NCBI GenBank assembly: GCA_022496185.1
Contig: WTXG01000118.1
Location: forward strand, 1 to 64,000
DNA: 64,000 nucleotides
Origin: Multifurca ochricompacta
Lineage: Eukaryota > Basidiomycota > Agaricomycetes > Russulales > Russulaceae
Direction: 5' to 3'
Positions 20,400 to 31,406 of this stretch are shown here, piece after piece (the first letter of the stretch is position 1; each line of letters opens with the position of its first letter). The position numbers were made by a program, and so were the translations under genes. The notes under the pieces were generated by a model. It was given only the letters and a program-made list of their open reading frames with translations, was not told the DNA's origin and did not search any database.

Positions 20400-21749
20400 T
20401 GTTACGCTCAGCGGGACGTTGCTGTGCGACGTGCACCGGTCGGCGCGAGTCCACTGACACTAGTCCGGCACTAGTCAGCCACATCCGCGGCACCCGACAC
20501 TGTGGGTCCGGGATCTCCAGCAAGCCTGGCACAACAAGGCCAGGCTCTTAGCTTCAGGGTGAATAGGAAGTTGTGCTATAACCAAGCACAGAGAGAGACG
20601 GGACAAGTCAGCCAAAGGGAGCTAATCCCCTAAGGCTGTTGAGTGGGGACAGGACCTGGCCACAGTGCTAGAAGCACACCAAGTGGACCAAAGTCAGAGA
20701 GGGCAAAGGAAGGGAAGCCAGAGCATTGACAGCATCTGGGTAATGGATGGGATTCGGAACAGAAGTGCACACCCATTGCCAGAGGCAATGGGGTCCTTCC
20801 GGAGATTATGAAGAATGAAAAAGGGCAATAAGCCCCTCTGTATTCCGTGACTAAGGAAACTCTAGGCTGAAGGCACAAGAGGTCAAATCTAGGGTTGTAC
20901 AAACTGTCTACAGGGTCTTATATACTGTATGGGGATCTGGTTTGTAGCTAATCAGGAACAGGGTCAGAGTCCTTATCATCCAATAGCAGATAAGATGTCA
21001 AATATAGTCCATGATAAGGATAAGCCTTATCAGAAGCATAATCATGTGGGACAGCCCCACAGGAGTCATATCAGTGTGGGAGGATTCCCACCAGGGTCAG
21101 GGGTAAATGGGGAGATAACAGGTCCCACAGGAGTCAGATCAGTGTGGGAATACTCCCACAGGAATCAGAGAAGAGGGTCAAGTGACTGATGGGTCAGATG
21201 ATCTAAGGGGTCATGATCAAAGCCCAAGGTCACATGGTCAAAGGGGGTCACATGGTCTGAGGTCATGTGGTCAAGGGTCACATGATAGGTCATGGCTTTG
21301 AGTCCATGTCATGTGCCTACAGGTCATGTGGTCTGGAGGGGCAAATGCAAGCCAAAGTCGTCTTGTGTGCAGAGTCAGGTTTGGCAGGGACAGTGTCAGA
21401 GATCCTATGGGTGTCAAGCACAGGGACAGGGGTACTGGCCAAGGCATAAGCCAAGGCAATAAGGAAGGGTGATGTACATCCAACAGTATAGCAGCAGAAC
21501 TACCATCAGGTTAGGTGTAAATGGTGGCAAGGGAGGTTGGTCCTGTGAGCAACAGGTCACAGGCATCAGGGTAAGGTCCTGGGCACACAGGCCACAGGCA
21601 TCAAGAAGGTCCCAAGGCAGCATACCAAGGGCATCAGGGATCAGGGGCCAAAGAGGGCAGGAGACAGTGGTTTAGTGAAGGGGAAAGGTCAAGGGTGGTG
21701 TAAGGGAGCCAGCTCAGTGTGAGGAAGGGAAAAGAGTGGGGTTGTAACA
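20400..21749 (-). repeat. L1 LTR, left (3' LTR in element sense)
   Basis: 1350 bp, plus-strand ends TGTTACGCTCAGCGGG and GGGGTTGTAACA. It contains a dense cluster of CACATG/CATGTG words (about 21210-21330) and repeated CAGTGTGGGA words with CCCACA complements (21050-21160). Short open frames in it recur in the other LTR and are not genes. Confidence 0.95.
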
Positions 21750-24700
21750 TTACCCCCTCTGCAGGCTCGAAATGACCCAGTTCGACACAAGAGAGTGCCC
21801 CCAAAAGCAGGAGTTACAAGGCAGCACACTCAGTCTCCAGTTTAGTCTGTCTCATCCAGGCAGCTGTTGGCAGCAACTGCTAGTCATCAAGGTCTTCAGA
21901 TAATACCACAAAAGACTCTTCATCATCAGCACCAAGAATCAGTCTTCCTCAGTCATCAGGTTGTGCTCAGAAAGCCCATCCTTCTTCAACATCGGTTATC
22001 GTCCTTCTGGTCGCGTCAGTTCAACAAGCAACCTTCGGGTTCCATCCTATCTTGTACCAAAGCCCAAGCAACAGCCAGGGCGTCGGGGTTCTCAACGTGC
22101 GGCGTGAGCTGCCGCGGTATCATCGAGTTCAGGTCCTCAACCGCACGCATAGTTGCGGTATCATCGAGTCTTCAGTCCTCAACCGCGCGCAAGGTCGCAG
22201 TATCATTGGGCGTCGTCTTATCCTCAGCCGCAGTCGACGCAGCGGCATCATCGAATGTCGTTTCGTCCTCAGCCGCAGACAAGGCAGCGGCGTCATTGGG
22301 TCTTGTCTCGTTTCCGCAGGCCTTGGAGTGGCGGTGGCGAGCGTGTCGAGTGAATCTGGTCGCGCACTGGTGTAGACTTGCGCGTTCTTCGTATTCCCTT
22401 CTGGTCAGGGTGTTCGTAAGGATCTTCAACGCGCGGCGTGAACTGCCGCGGCGTTATTGGATCGGGGTTCGTCCTGGTCTCAGTAAACACTCCAGCAGTA
22501 ACTGATGCATGGAGTAGATCAGGATGCGCAGCCAAAAGAGGTCCGCGCGTTCAGTCATGTTCTTCGTCTTCAGTTCGAGCCCATAAGGCCATCCCATCAT
22601 TGACGGTGTCGGTCGTTTGTCAGGCTGCGTCAGTCAACTGCAACCATCAGTTCCGTCCTCCAAAAACCCAGGCGACAACATGCGCGTTGGGGTCAGGTGC
22701 GCACAGCCAGCAATAGTGACTGGCGATGGCATAAAGTCCTCCGCACGCGGACTACATCCGCGGCTTCATCGGGTTCAGGTCTTCAACCGCAGGCAAAGCA
22801 GCGGTATTATCAGATTCGGGTCCTCAACCGCAGGCGAAGCAGCGGTATCATTAGATTTCTCATCCTCAGCCGCAGACGAAGCAGCGGCGTCATCGGGTTT
22901 GTTCGACGCACGGCGTGAACTACCGCGGTATCTTCACGTTCTAGTTCTCTTCCTCAGGCGGTGGTCTAAGCCCAAGGTTCGTTAGATACTAGGTCGTCAA
23001 TGGGGCACAGGCAAGTGACAAGCTACAGAGCCCCAGGGTCATAAAGCATCATAAAAGCACAAGTGGCCAGCAAGCCACAAGATTTCAAGGTCGTTCATCG
23101 TCAAGAATCTTCAGTGCTGCAGTAGCACGTCTTCTCCAAGACGGATAAGTTAAATACAAGGTACAGTAAGTCGTCCTCAGGCTTCAGTAGCCGCCTAAGG
23201 TCCCAGGGATCTTCAGTGCGTGTACTGCACATTGTCTTCTGGTTCTAACATGTTTATACAAGTAGTCTTTGAGGGCCGGGCGTCATTGGCAAGGAGTCGG
23301 CAACGTGGGGGTGTCGTTCGTCGTCCAAGGCGGATGTTTTTAGTTGATAAATATGTTGGTGGTACAAGCGGTAGTGACCGCGTAATCATCGTGGTCCCTT
23401 CTGATCAGGGTATTCATACATCTCTTCCTGGCAGCAGTAGGCGTCGGAGTCGACAGGGGTCTTCGACGTGTGAGGTACACGATCTCGTTGGGCTTGCTAA
23501 TTGTTTCGACGACATGGTTAGGCGGATCGTAGGTGTCAGGATCGCCTCGTCGTCAGGAGTCTTCGATAATGTGAGCTCATCTTTACAGTCGATGCAGTAC
23601 GCCGTGTTGTCGTCATAACTCTTTCTGGTCAGGTTCGTCATACGGGGTTCATCCGGCAACAATAAATGCCTTCTTTGGCACGTTTCGCAGGGCCCAGAGG
23701 CCTCTTCGCTTCGGCAGGGCGTCCGACCAAGCCAGGGGAGAGATGTTCAAGGGTTCAAGGTCCTGGGCAATATGCCACAGGCGTCAGCGTGGTCCTAAGG
23801 CAACAAGCTGAAGGCATCCAGTCAAGGTCTCGAGGTGTTGTGCTAAGAGCATTGCATTCCATTCCTCTGGTGACAAGTCAAAGGTGGTCGTCAAGTCGCT
23901 TCAGGTCGTCATATGCAGGTTCTATCTGGGTAGTGCAAGCAACTTTCTAGGTTCAGGTATCGTCATAAAGAGGTCTTTGAACGTGGTGAGTGTTGACAGG
24001 CTCATGGACTTCTTCAGTTTAACAGGTCAGTCAGGCCGTCTTCTGTCGTGGTCAATTATCTTGGTCAAGCCATAAATCAGGGAGTCTCTTTTCATGGAGT
24101 GGAGAGATGCTAGTAGGCTTTCAACAGTTGACAAGGAGGTCGGTGTCAGGTTCTGAGGGTGTTGTCTGTCGTCTGGGGAGTCAAGACGTTCAAGTGGCGT
24201 GGGTCGGTATGGGTCGGAAAAGGAGGAGAAATAGAGGAAAAGCGAAAGGAAAAGAGGTGCACCCCCCGCTCAGGTTGTGAGCACCTGCGAACAGTGGGAG
24301 TCACGCTTTCAGCCGTCAGGTCTTTGTCGCGTGGTTGGGTCATCATTCATTTCATCCTTCTGGTCTGCTTTTATCTGGGGTTCAGCTGTCTGGGTCGTTG
24401 AATACATCCTTTTGTCAGGAAGGAACTGTCATCTGTGTTCAGATCTGGTACAATCTTGGTCTCGTTTCCATGCTGTGATCGAGCAAATTCTTCTCTTTCT
24501 GCTGGTCTCGTCGCTATGTCTGATTCTCCTTGATTTTCTCCGGGTTCGTGGCACTTCTCAGGGTGATTGGGAGTGCTAGTGGATATTATCAAAGTGTCAT
24601 TGAAGTAGTGTCGTGCAGGATGATCGAAAAGGAATTTTGAATGGTAAAAGAGGCGTCATGCAAGGTACTTCTTTTGCATCGGTCGTTCTAGTTCATTCTG

Positions 24701-26401
24701 GGATGTCAATCCGCGGCTTCGCAGAGCTATATTGTCGTCGGGTTAGATGGAAAGGAGGTGGTTCTTATGAATGGGGTGTTCTTCGACGCATTCAGGTAGT
24801 CGATGCGTGTGTCGTTTGGGGTGGTATGGTCGGCGTTCATGGTTCTTCTGCGACCAGTAGGTGATAAGTTTAGTGCTGGTGCATTCAGAGGGGTGCTTCT
24901 GTTCGAAAGACTTCCGCGTTTTTGATTTAGAGCGCGTGCACTGCGCTGTCAATCTTCGAAACCCGGGAGATGACTGGCCTCCCAACAGGTGCGTTCGTTT
25001 GTTCCATACAAGCGTGTGCAATACATCGCTTTCTGCCGTCGCCTAGTTCCAAAACTGGCGCGTTCCACAGTGTCTTTCATGGACAACTGATCATCATGCC
25101 TATTCAAGGCGAAGAGGTGCTGCCTGGGGCAAAATTCCCAGAGCAAGCGTATTTGTCGGTGTCAAGAGTGAATATCGGTCTCTGACTGGAAAGGATCTAG
25201 GAAGGCGGCAATGCCTTATCCTAAGATGATCGGAGGCTGGGGTTGAAGTGTTCATCATAAATGTCCACACGCTCCATCAGGTAGACAGAATCTAGTGTCC
25301 CTCTGGTACGTTTCTCTCCCGTCGGTGTTTCTGGGTCCATCATGTTCGATCAAAAATCGGTTACACAGTGGTTTCTGGTGAGTTCTGGGGGGTGCGCGAC
25401 TGTTTCTTGGTGCAGAGGATGTCGTACCAAGGGCAAGTCATACTGCCGCTTGGTCGGGATTCAGGAAAAATGGGTGTCGGGTCGGGTGATGTTGTTCTCG
25501 GGGTGTAATGGGTTTCTTTCTTTAAGTGACAAGGTCGTTCCCTAAGATCATGAAGAGGGGTATGGGGTCAGAGTCAAGGGGTCTGAAGCGTTCATTCGTG
25601 CAGCTCGGAGGGAGCAAACTCCGAGATAAGCACAATCTGATCGTTGATCGTAGGTGATCAAGCAACTCTCTGGGGCAGCAACAGTGCCATGCCCAGTGCA
25701 ACTCGTGGCGTCTCGAGGGTGAGGTTTTGTCAAAAGAATTGGTTCAGTCGGGCTCTACTGGTTCGTCAACGTGGGTGAAACACCCGGTACAGGCGAGAGC
25801 TCCGGAACGGAGATCGTCTTCTCGTTTCTGATTCAGTTCATTCTCAGGTTCTGTAGCGTTCGCAATGAAGAGGCTATTGATTCAAAGCGGTCGTGATCGG
25901 GAGGTTGTTGTCGTAAACTAGGCTTTCGGTAAGGAAGGAAGGGGGTGTCGGAAGGAAGTGATGCTGCGGTCGGAGTTGAGGGTTGTAAGGTCTAACAAAG
26001 GATGACTATGCTCAGGAGGTGGAAGGGTGGTCTCTTGGGTGATCAGGGAGATGACGGGTTGTCGTCGATGAGAACTTCCGATATGGGATTGACTTAGCAT
26101 TTTCCCTTCACCTCCTTTCTCAACTCTATAGCATTCACAGGGGAGAGGCTGTCTGTTCTGAAGCATTCGCAGCAGGAGGCGATTGACGTTGGGTAGTGTA
26201 ACAATGTCTGCCATTTGGAAACAGAGAACGGCAGCGATCGACGTTCGTCGCGACGGGGGAGGGGCATTGTTCATTCACAGAGCTTCATGAGTTTGCCGTG
26301 AGAAGGGGGGTCAAATAGTACAATGGTTTCGCTCATATCTTCTTTCTGGGGGTCTGATCATTCAATGCCAGTGGAGTCGCGTACTGAGAGATTTGACCTA
26401 A
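21750..26401 (-). other. L1 interior, no enzyme genes
   Basis: GC-rich, with GTC/CAG-rich wording and no long frame on either strand. The part next to the left LTR (21763-21900) matches L2 before its LTR. A repeat-coding stretch lies at 22040-22980. From 23000 to 26400 I find no gene, tRNA or known motif. Confidence 0.7.
22040..22980 (-). repeat. Tandem acidic-peptide repeats in L1
   Basis: The minus strand contains 45-bp repeats whose translation is a 15-residue unit of the form P-[ND]-D-x-A-x-[LS]-[ST]-A-A-E-D-[EK]-T-[TK]. The clearest run lies at about 22172-22320, inside an 85-residue open frame ending at 22172. More copies appear at about 22770-22890. A longer unit containing CGGCGTGARCTRCCGCGG occurs three times (near 22099, 22434 and 22908). 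L2 has the same 15-residue unit in sense orientation. Whether a protein is made is unknown. Confidence 0.7.
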
Positions 26402-27750
26402 TGTTACGCTCAGCGGGACGTTGCTGTGCGACGTGCACCGGTCGGCGCGAGTCCACTGACACTAGTCCGGCACTAGTCAGCCACATCCGCGGCACCCGAC
26501 ACTGTGGGTCCGGGATCTCCAGCAAGCCTGGCACAACAAGGCCAGGCTCTTAGCTTCAGGGTGAATAGGAAGTTGTGCTATAACCAAGCACAGAGAGAGA
26601 CGGGACAAGTCAGCCAAAGGGAGCTAATCCCCTAAGGCTGTTGAGTGGGGACAGGACCTGGCCACAGTGCTAGAAGCACACCAAGTGGACCAAAGTCAGA
26701 GAGGGCAAAGGAAGGGAAGCCAGAGCATTGACAGCATCTGGGTAATGGATGGGATTCGGAACAGAAGTGCACACCCATTGCCAGAGGCAATGGGGTCCTT
26801 CCGGAGATTATGAAGAATGAAAAAGGGCAATAAGCCCCTCTGTATTCCGTGACTAAGGAAACTCTAGGCTGAAGGCACAAGAGGTCAAATCTAGGGTTGT
26901 ACAAACTGTCTACAGGGTCTTATATACTGTATGGGGATCTGGTTTGTAGCTAATCAGGAACAGGGTCAGAGTCCTTATCATCCAATAGCAGATAAGATGT
27001 CAAATATAGTCCATGATAAGGATAAGCCTTATCAGAAGCATAATCATGTGGGACAGCCCCACAGGAGTCATATCAGTGTGGGAGGATTCCCACCAGGGTC
27101 AGGGGTAAATGGGGAGATAACAGGTCCCACAGGAGTCAGATCAGTGTGGGAATACTCCCACAGGAATCAGAGAAGAGGGTCAAGTGACTGATGGGTCAGA
27201 TGATCTAAGGGTCATGATCAAAGCCCAAGGTCACATGGTCAAAGGGGGTCACATGGTCTGAGGTCATGTGGTCAAGGGTCACATGATAGGTCATGGCTTT
27301 GAGTCCATGTCATGTGCCTACAGGTCATGTGGTCTGGAGGGGCAAATGCAAGCCAAAGTCGTCTTGTGTGCAGAGTCAGGTTTGGCAGGGACAGTGTCAG
27401 AGATCCTATGGGTGTCAAGCACAGGGACAGGGGTACTGGCCAAGGCATAAGCCAAGGCAATAAGGAAGGGTGATGTACATCCAACAGTATAGCAGCAGAA
27501 CTACCATCAGGTTAGGTGTAAATGGTGGCAAGGGAGGTTGGTCCTGTGAGCAACAGGTCACAGGCATCAGGGTAAGGTCCTGGGCACACAGGCCACAGGC
27601 ATCAAGAAGGTCCCAAGGCAGCATACCAAGGGCATCAGGGATCAGGGGCCAAAGAGGGCAGGAGACAGTGGTTTAGTGAAGGGGAAAGGTCAAGGGTGGT
27701 GTAAGGGAGCCAGCTCAGTGTGAGGAAGGGAAAAGAGTGGGGTTGTAACA
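26402..27750 (-). repeat. L1 LTR, right (5' LTR in element sense)
   Basis: 1349 bp, matching 20400-21749 with very few changes; one G is missing in a GGGG run near 27210. It is followed by the AACCA duplication. Confidence 0.95.
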
Positions 27751-27755
27751 AACCA

Positions 27756-29747
27756 CCACCAGCAACAGCTACAAATGTTCCTGAGGCTCCTCAAGATGAG
27801 GAAGACCTGGAAGAGGAACAGGAGGACATCGTACCTCCTCAATTAGCACCACAGCCTACCACACCCACACATAATATAGACACCACACACCCTCAGACTA
27901 TATATCAGACCCCTCCATCGCAAATCATGGAACCATCCTCCCCTCCCAAAAGAACCAAGGCAATCAGAAAATCACAAAGGATTGCAGACAGAATTCCTCA
28001 ACCTAATTTTCAGAGGATGAGTCCACGCTCTGAACGACGAGATAGGGCAATCCAAGAAGATTTGGACTTGGATACTGCATGCCCCAATCGGAATCGTCGT
28101 CTGAATCCTCGCTTCTACAATGAGGATAATGCAGAGTTTGTGCAGGGTTCTTCCAGACTTGGTCAGATGGATCTACTCAATGCTGCAGGATCGCCTTACA
28201 GGGATCCTCTCACTTTTAAAGAAGCAATGGAGTCTGATAATGCCAGTGATTGGCTTGAGGCATGTCAATATGAAATTGATGCCTTAGAAAAACTTAAAGT
28301 GTGGCGCCTTGAAGACCTTCCTGAAGGTAGAAAGGCTGTAAAATCCAAGTGGGTCTTTAAACTGAAAGCAGATGGACGCTTTCGTGCTAGGCTTGTAGCA
28401 AAAGGGTTCACCCAAATAGAGGGGGTGGACTTCGATGAAACTTTCTCCCCAGTCGCCAGATTTGAGTCTCTTAGACTGTTATTAGCATTGGCCGTGCTTG
28501 AGGATTGGGAAATCCACCAGATGGATGTCAAATCGGCATTCCTACATGGCAATCTGGATGAGGAGATTTACATGGAGCAACCTATTGGTTTCGTCGTTGC
28601 TGGACAAGAGTCCAAGGTTTGCAGGCTACAGAAGGCTCTGTATGGCCTCAAACAAGCTTCCCGAGCATGGAACTTGCAATTCCATGCAGTTCTCAATGAA
28701 CTGGGCTTTACTCAGACGTACTCTGATGCAGGAGTATATGTGTATCATCACCAAGAGGGGGATGGTTCACTTTTCATCATTCTATATGTTGATGACATCA
28801 CTATACTTGGATCCTCCACTAAGAAGATTCAATGGCTGAAGGACTCTCTATCTAGCTGATATGAGATGACCGATCTTGGTGAAATCCAGTCTTACCTTGG
28901 AGTTAACATCACCAGGGATCGTCCTAACAAGACACTGGATATTGACCAGACAGCCTATGTATCTTCAGTAGTTGAGAGGTTTGGAATGGGGGATTCCAAC
29001 CTGGTATATACTCCTCTACCCTCTGGCGTGGATGTTCATTTGGTCAAGTTTGAAGACCAGGCATCTACCTCTGATATTAAGAGGTATCAGCAGTTAATGG
29101 GGTCTCTGCTCTGGGTGCAGATTGGAAGCAGACCTGACATTAGTTTTGCTGTTGCACACCTTAGCCAATTTGCTTCCAACCCTTCCCAGCAGCACATGCG
29201 ACTAGCAAAGTATGTCTTAGCCTATCTAAATGCTACAAAAGACTACAAGTTGCGCTATTCTGGAGGGAATGGTGAAGTTGGCCTTCATGGCTTTGCGGAT
29301 TCCTCATGGGGAGATCAAGAGGACCACCACTCCACCTCAGGCTATGTCTTTTTCCTTGCTAATGGAGCCATTAGTTGGTGCTCCAGGAAACAAAAGACAG
29401 TAGCACAGTCCACCACAGAAGCCGAATATATGAGCCTAGCAGAGGCTTCAAATCAGGCTGCGTGGTATAGGACATTCATGCAGGAGTTGGGTTATGAAGT
29501 TAGTTCGCCCATACAACTGCATTGTGACAATAAGGGTGCAGTAGATCTTGCATTAAACCCTGTCACAGGAAGGCGATCAAAGCACATACCAATAAAGTAC
29601 CATGCCATTAGGGAGTATGTAGAATCACACCAGATTGACTTGGTGCGAACTCCCACTGGAGAGATGCTAGCAGATGGTCTTACAAAGTCCCTGCCTAGAT
29701 CATCTTTTGATCACATGGTAACTGGTTTTGGACTAGTGCTGGAATGA
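27756..29747 (+). pseudogene. copia1 reverse transcriptase-RNase H (3' part of polyprotein)
   Basis: Continues the copia1 frame after L1. An acidic, proline-rich linker leads into RT: SKWVFKLKADGRFRARLVAK, FSPVARFESLR, HQMDVKSAFLHG (first Asp) and LYVDDITILG (active site, about 28785). TGA at 28857-28859 stands where copia proteins have Arg before YEMTDLGE, and the frame continues open to the natural end at 29747, so one CGA-to-TGA change explains it. RNase H follows with GAISWCSRKQK, TEAEYMSLAEA, LHCDNKGAVDLA and ADGLTKSLPR. Apart from the stop and the L1 insertion, the gene appears undamaged. Confidence 0.95.
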
Positions 29748-29998
29748 AGGAGCTGGAATCTGGAGACTTTGTTCACCAGTTTCACTTTCCCACCATGCCA
29801 CATGAGCACGTTCTCGACCTCGAGAGTGACGCAAGAGGTGTGTAGACTTGCATAAGCGAATCTACAACTTGTATGCAAAACTCACAAAGAGTTAGAGAAG
29901 TTGGATCTCTGGCTGGTGACATGTTCATTCAATTGTGAACAGCAGTGTGCTCATTCAATTCATTTCATTTAATGATCGATGCCTTCACCATGGAGGGA

Positions 29999-30509
29999 TG
30001 TTGACATGGGATGTGTCTGGAGATGCTTCAGGCATCTGAGGATTGCTTTAGCTGTAGATAAGATTAGATTAGGGTTCTGGAGTTTTGGACTTTTTACGAT
30101 ATCTTTATTACATTTCTTTCTCACCTTACTCAGCTGATTAGTGATGGACTTAGTAATGTGCAGTAAGCATGTGATATCTCTTTGGCCAATGGCCTTTATC
30201 CCTCTCTGTTTATTGTCCGGCACTTGTGGACTTATTCCCAGTGCGCACAGACCATTTCCCCTGGCCCCCATGGGTATATAAGGGTGTCTGTTTCGTCTCT
30301 TCCACTTCAGAGTTTCTTCAACCTCTGAAGTGTAAGTTCTACTATACTTTCTACCATACCTTTGACTAACCGTCTCTTGTAGATACTTGTCTTTCTAGGT
30401 CAGTAGAATAGTAATATAGAGTTTCTTCAACCTCTGAAGTATACTTGTCTTTCTAGCCTAAACCGCTACTAACCACAGTCAGTATAACCAGCAGCATATT
30501 TGTTTGACA
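29999..30509 (+). repeat. copia1 3' LTR
   Basis: 511 bp, partner of 16618-17128, preceded by the purine run and followed by TTGCC. Confidence 0.95.
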
Positions 30510-30539
30510 TTGCCACCCTCATTACTGCCCTTCCAATTT

Positions 30540-30713
30540 CAGCTTACCCGCTCTGGTGGGTAAGGGTTGGGTGTCTGCAGGTAGGGGTCACATGAGGGGT
30601 ATGAAGACTTGACCCCAACCCGTACCCACATGTACCCTGACCACATACCCAGCAGGTTGCGCCTACCCGTAGCGAACACTACTTTTGGGCCAAGCTGGGC
30701 CAGAACATCACTA
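30540..30713 (-). repeat. R1 repeat joined to an R4 fragment
   Basis: GGGTA/TACCC-rich sequence whose minus-strand reading starts at 30681 with TAGTGTTCGCTACGGGTA. It abuts a 32-bp R4 end reading TAGTGATGTTCTGGCCCAGC on the minus strand from 30713. The same modules are joined at 16103-16350. Confidence 0.5.
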
Positions 30714-31406
30714 TTAGGAACTAAATGGAATTAAATCAAGTGATGGTTTGATAATCTTTGTGAATCATTTGATTGTTAAGTTGTGATGTCATTAAGTCAT
30801 AACACAGAATGTCCCACACCAGATGTAACATCTCTCTCTCTCTCACCAACCAGGGAATACTTTTCCTTGCACTCACTGTGGATTGGATCCATACAAGATT
30901 AACATTTATTTTATCTTTATTATTTTATCTAACTGATACAAGCACAACAAAATTAAAAGTCACAAGATAAAATGTCTCATTTACTTAACCCCTATTTACA
31001 AAACTCTTATACTTGTATTGAAATTAACTGTAGTGTAAATTGTATAAAAAAGGCTTGAAAAAGCAAATAATGAATCCAGAGTATTGTATTCTTTTTCCTT
31101 CCAAAAAGACTTACATGCATGTACCCCTATTTGGCCCCCATAATCTTATCAATCCAAAGGACTTACTTACCTCAATCTCTGTCCAGCAAGCAAATATTCG
31201 TGCCGTATTTTACATTCAATTCAATGGACTAGGAAAGTTTGTGCTGCACCGAACTTACATCATTTTCGCATACATTCTATTCCAAACGGAGAACCCACAA
31301 ACGGCCCATCCCTTCCGTAAAACCGCCATCGGGTTATATAGACACTGCTTCCCCATCCTCTCAAGACTATGACACGAGTTGTCTTGCGTTCAGTGAAGGG
31401 CTCGTT
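30714..31406. other. Intergenic region
   Basis: AT-rich and non-coding. GAATGTCCCACACCAGATG followed by TAACA at about 30807-30830 is a diverged relic of the G1/G2 LTR end. It is followed by a (TC)n run (30831-30844). I find nothing else supported. Confidence 0.5.

Larger units (their letters stand above)
20400..27750 (-). mobile_element. Non-autonomous LTR element L1 (LARD-like)
   Basis: Two direct repeats of about 1350 bp flank a 4.65-kb interior, with a perfect AACCA duplication at 20395-20399 and 27751-27755. Orientation is minus: the purine run GCAGAGGGGGTAA sits next to the left LTR on the minus strand. No reverse transcriptase, integrase or protease motif is visible in any frame, and the longest open frames are short. 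Large LTRs plus a long non-coding interior match the LARD concept. The LTR pair is almost identical, so the insertion is recent. L2 at 46846-48739 is a relative. Confidence 0.93.
16618..30509 (+). mobile_element. Ty1/copia element copia1, nearly intact, split by L1
   Basis: Two 511-bp LTRs bracket a leader, one long gag-pol frame and a polypurine tract (ATGGAGGGA at 29990-29998). The duplication TTGCC is perfect (16613-16617, 30510-30514). The element is about 6.5 kb without the nested L1 (20400-27750 plus one copy of its duplication). The LTRs differ by about three C/T changes, two at CpG in the first 60 bp, so it is young. Confidence 0.96.

Noticed and set aside
20630..21675. Short open frames repeated at 26632-27676
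   Set aside because: They are the same frames in the two L1 LTRs; no motif and no codon bias.
24146..25146. Possible genes in the L1 interior
   Set aside because: Open frames under 110 codons on both strands with no motif or similarity to one another.
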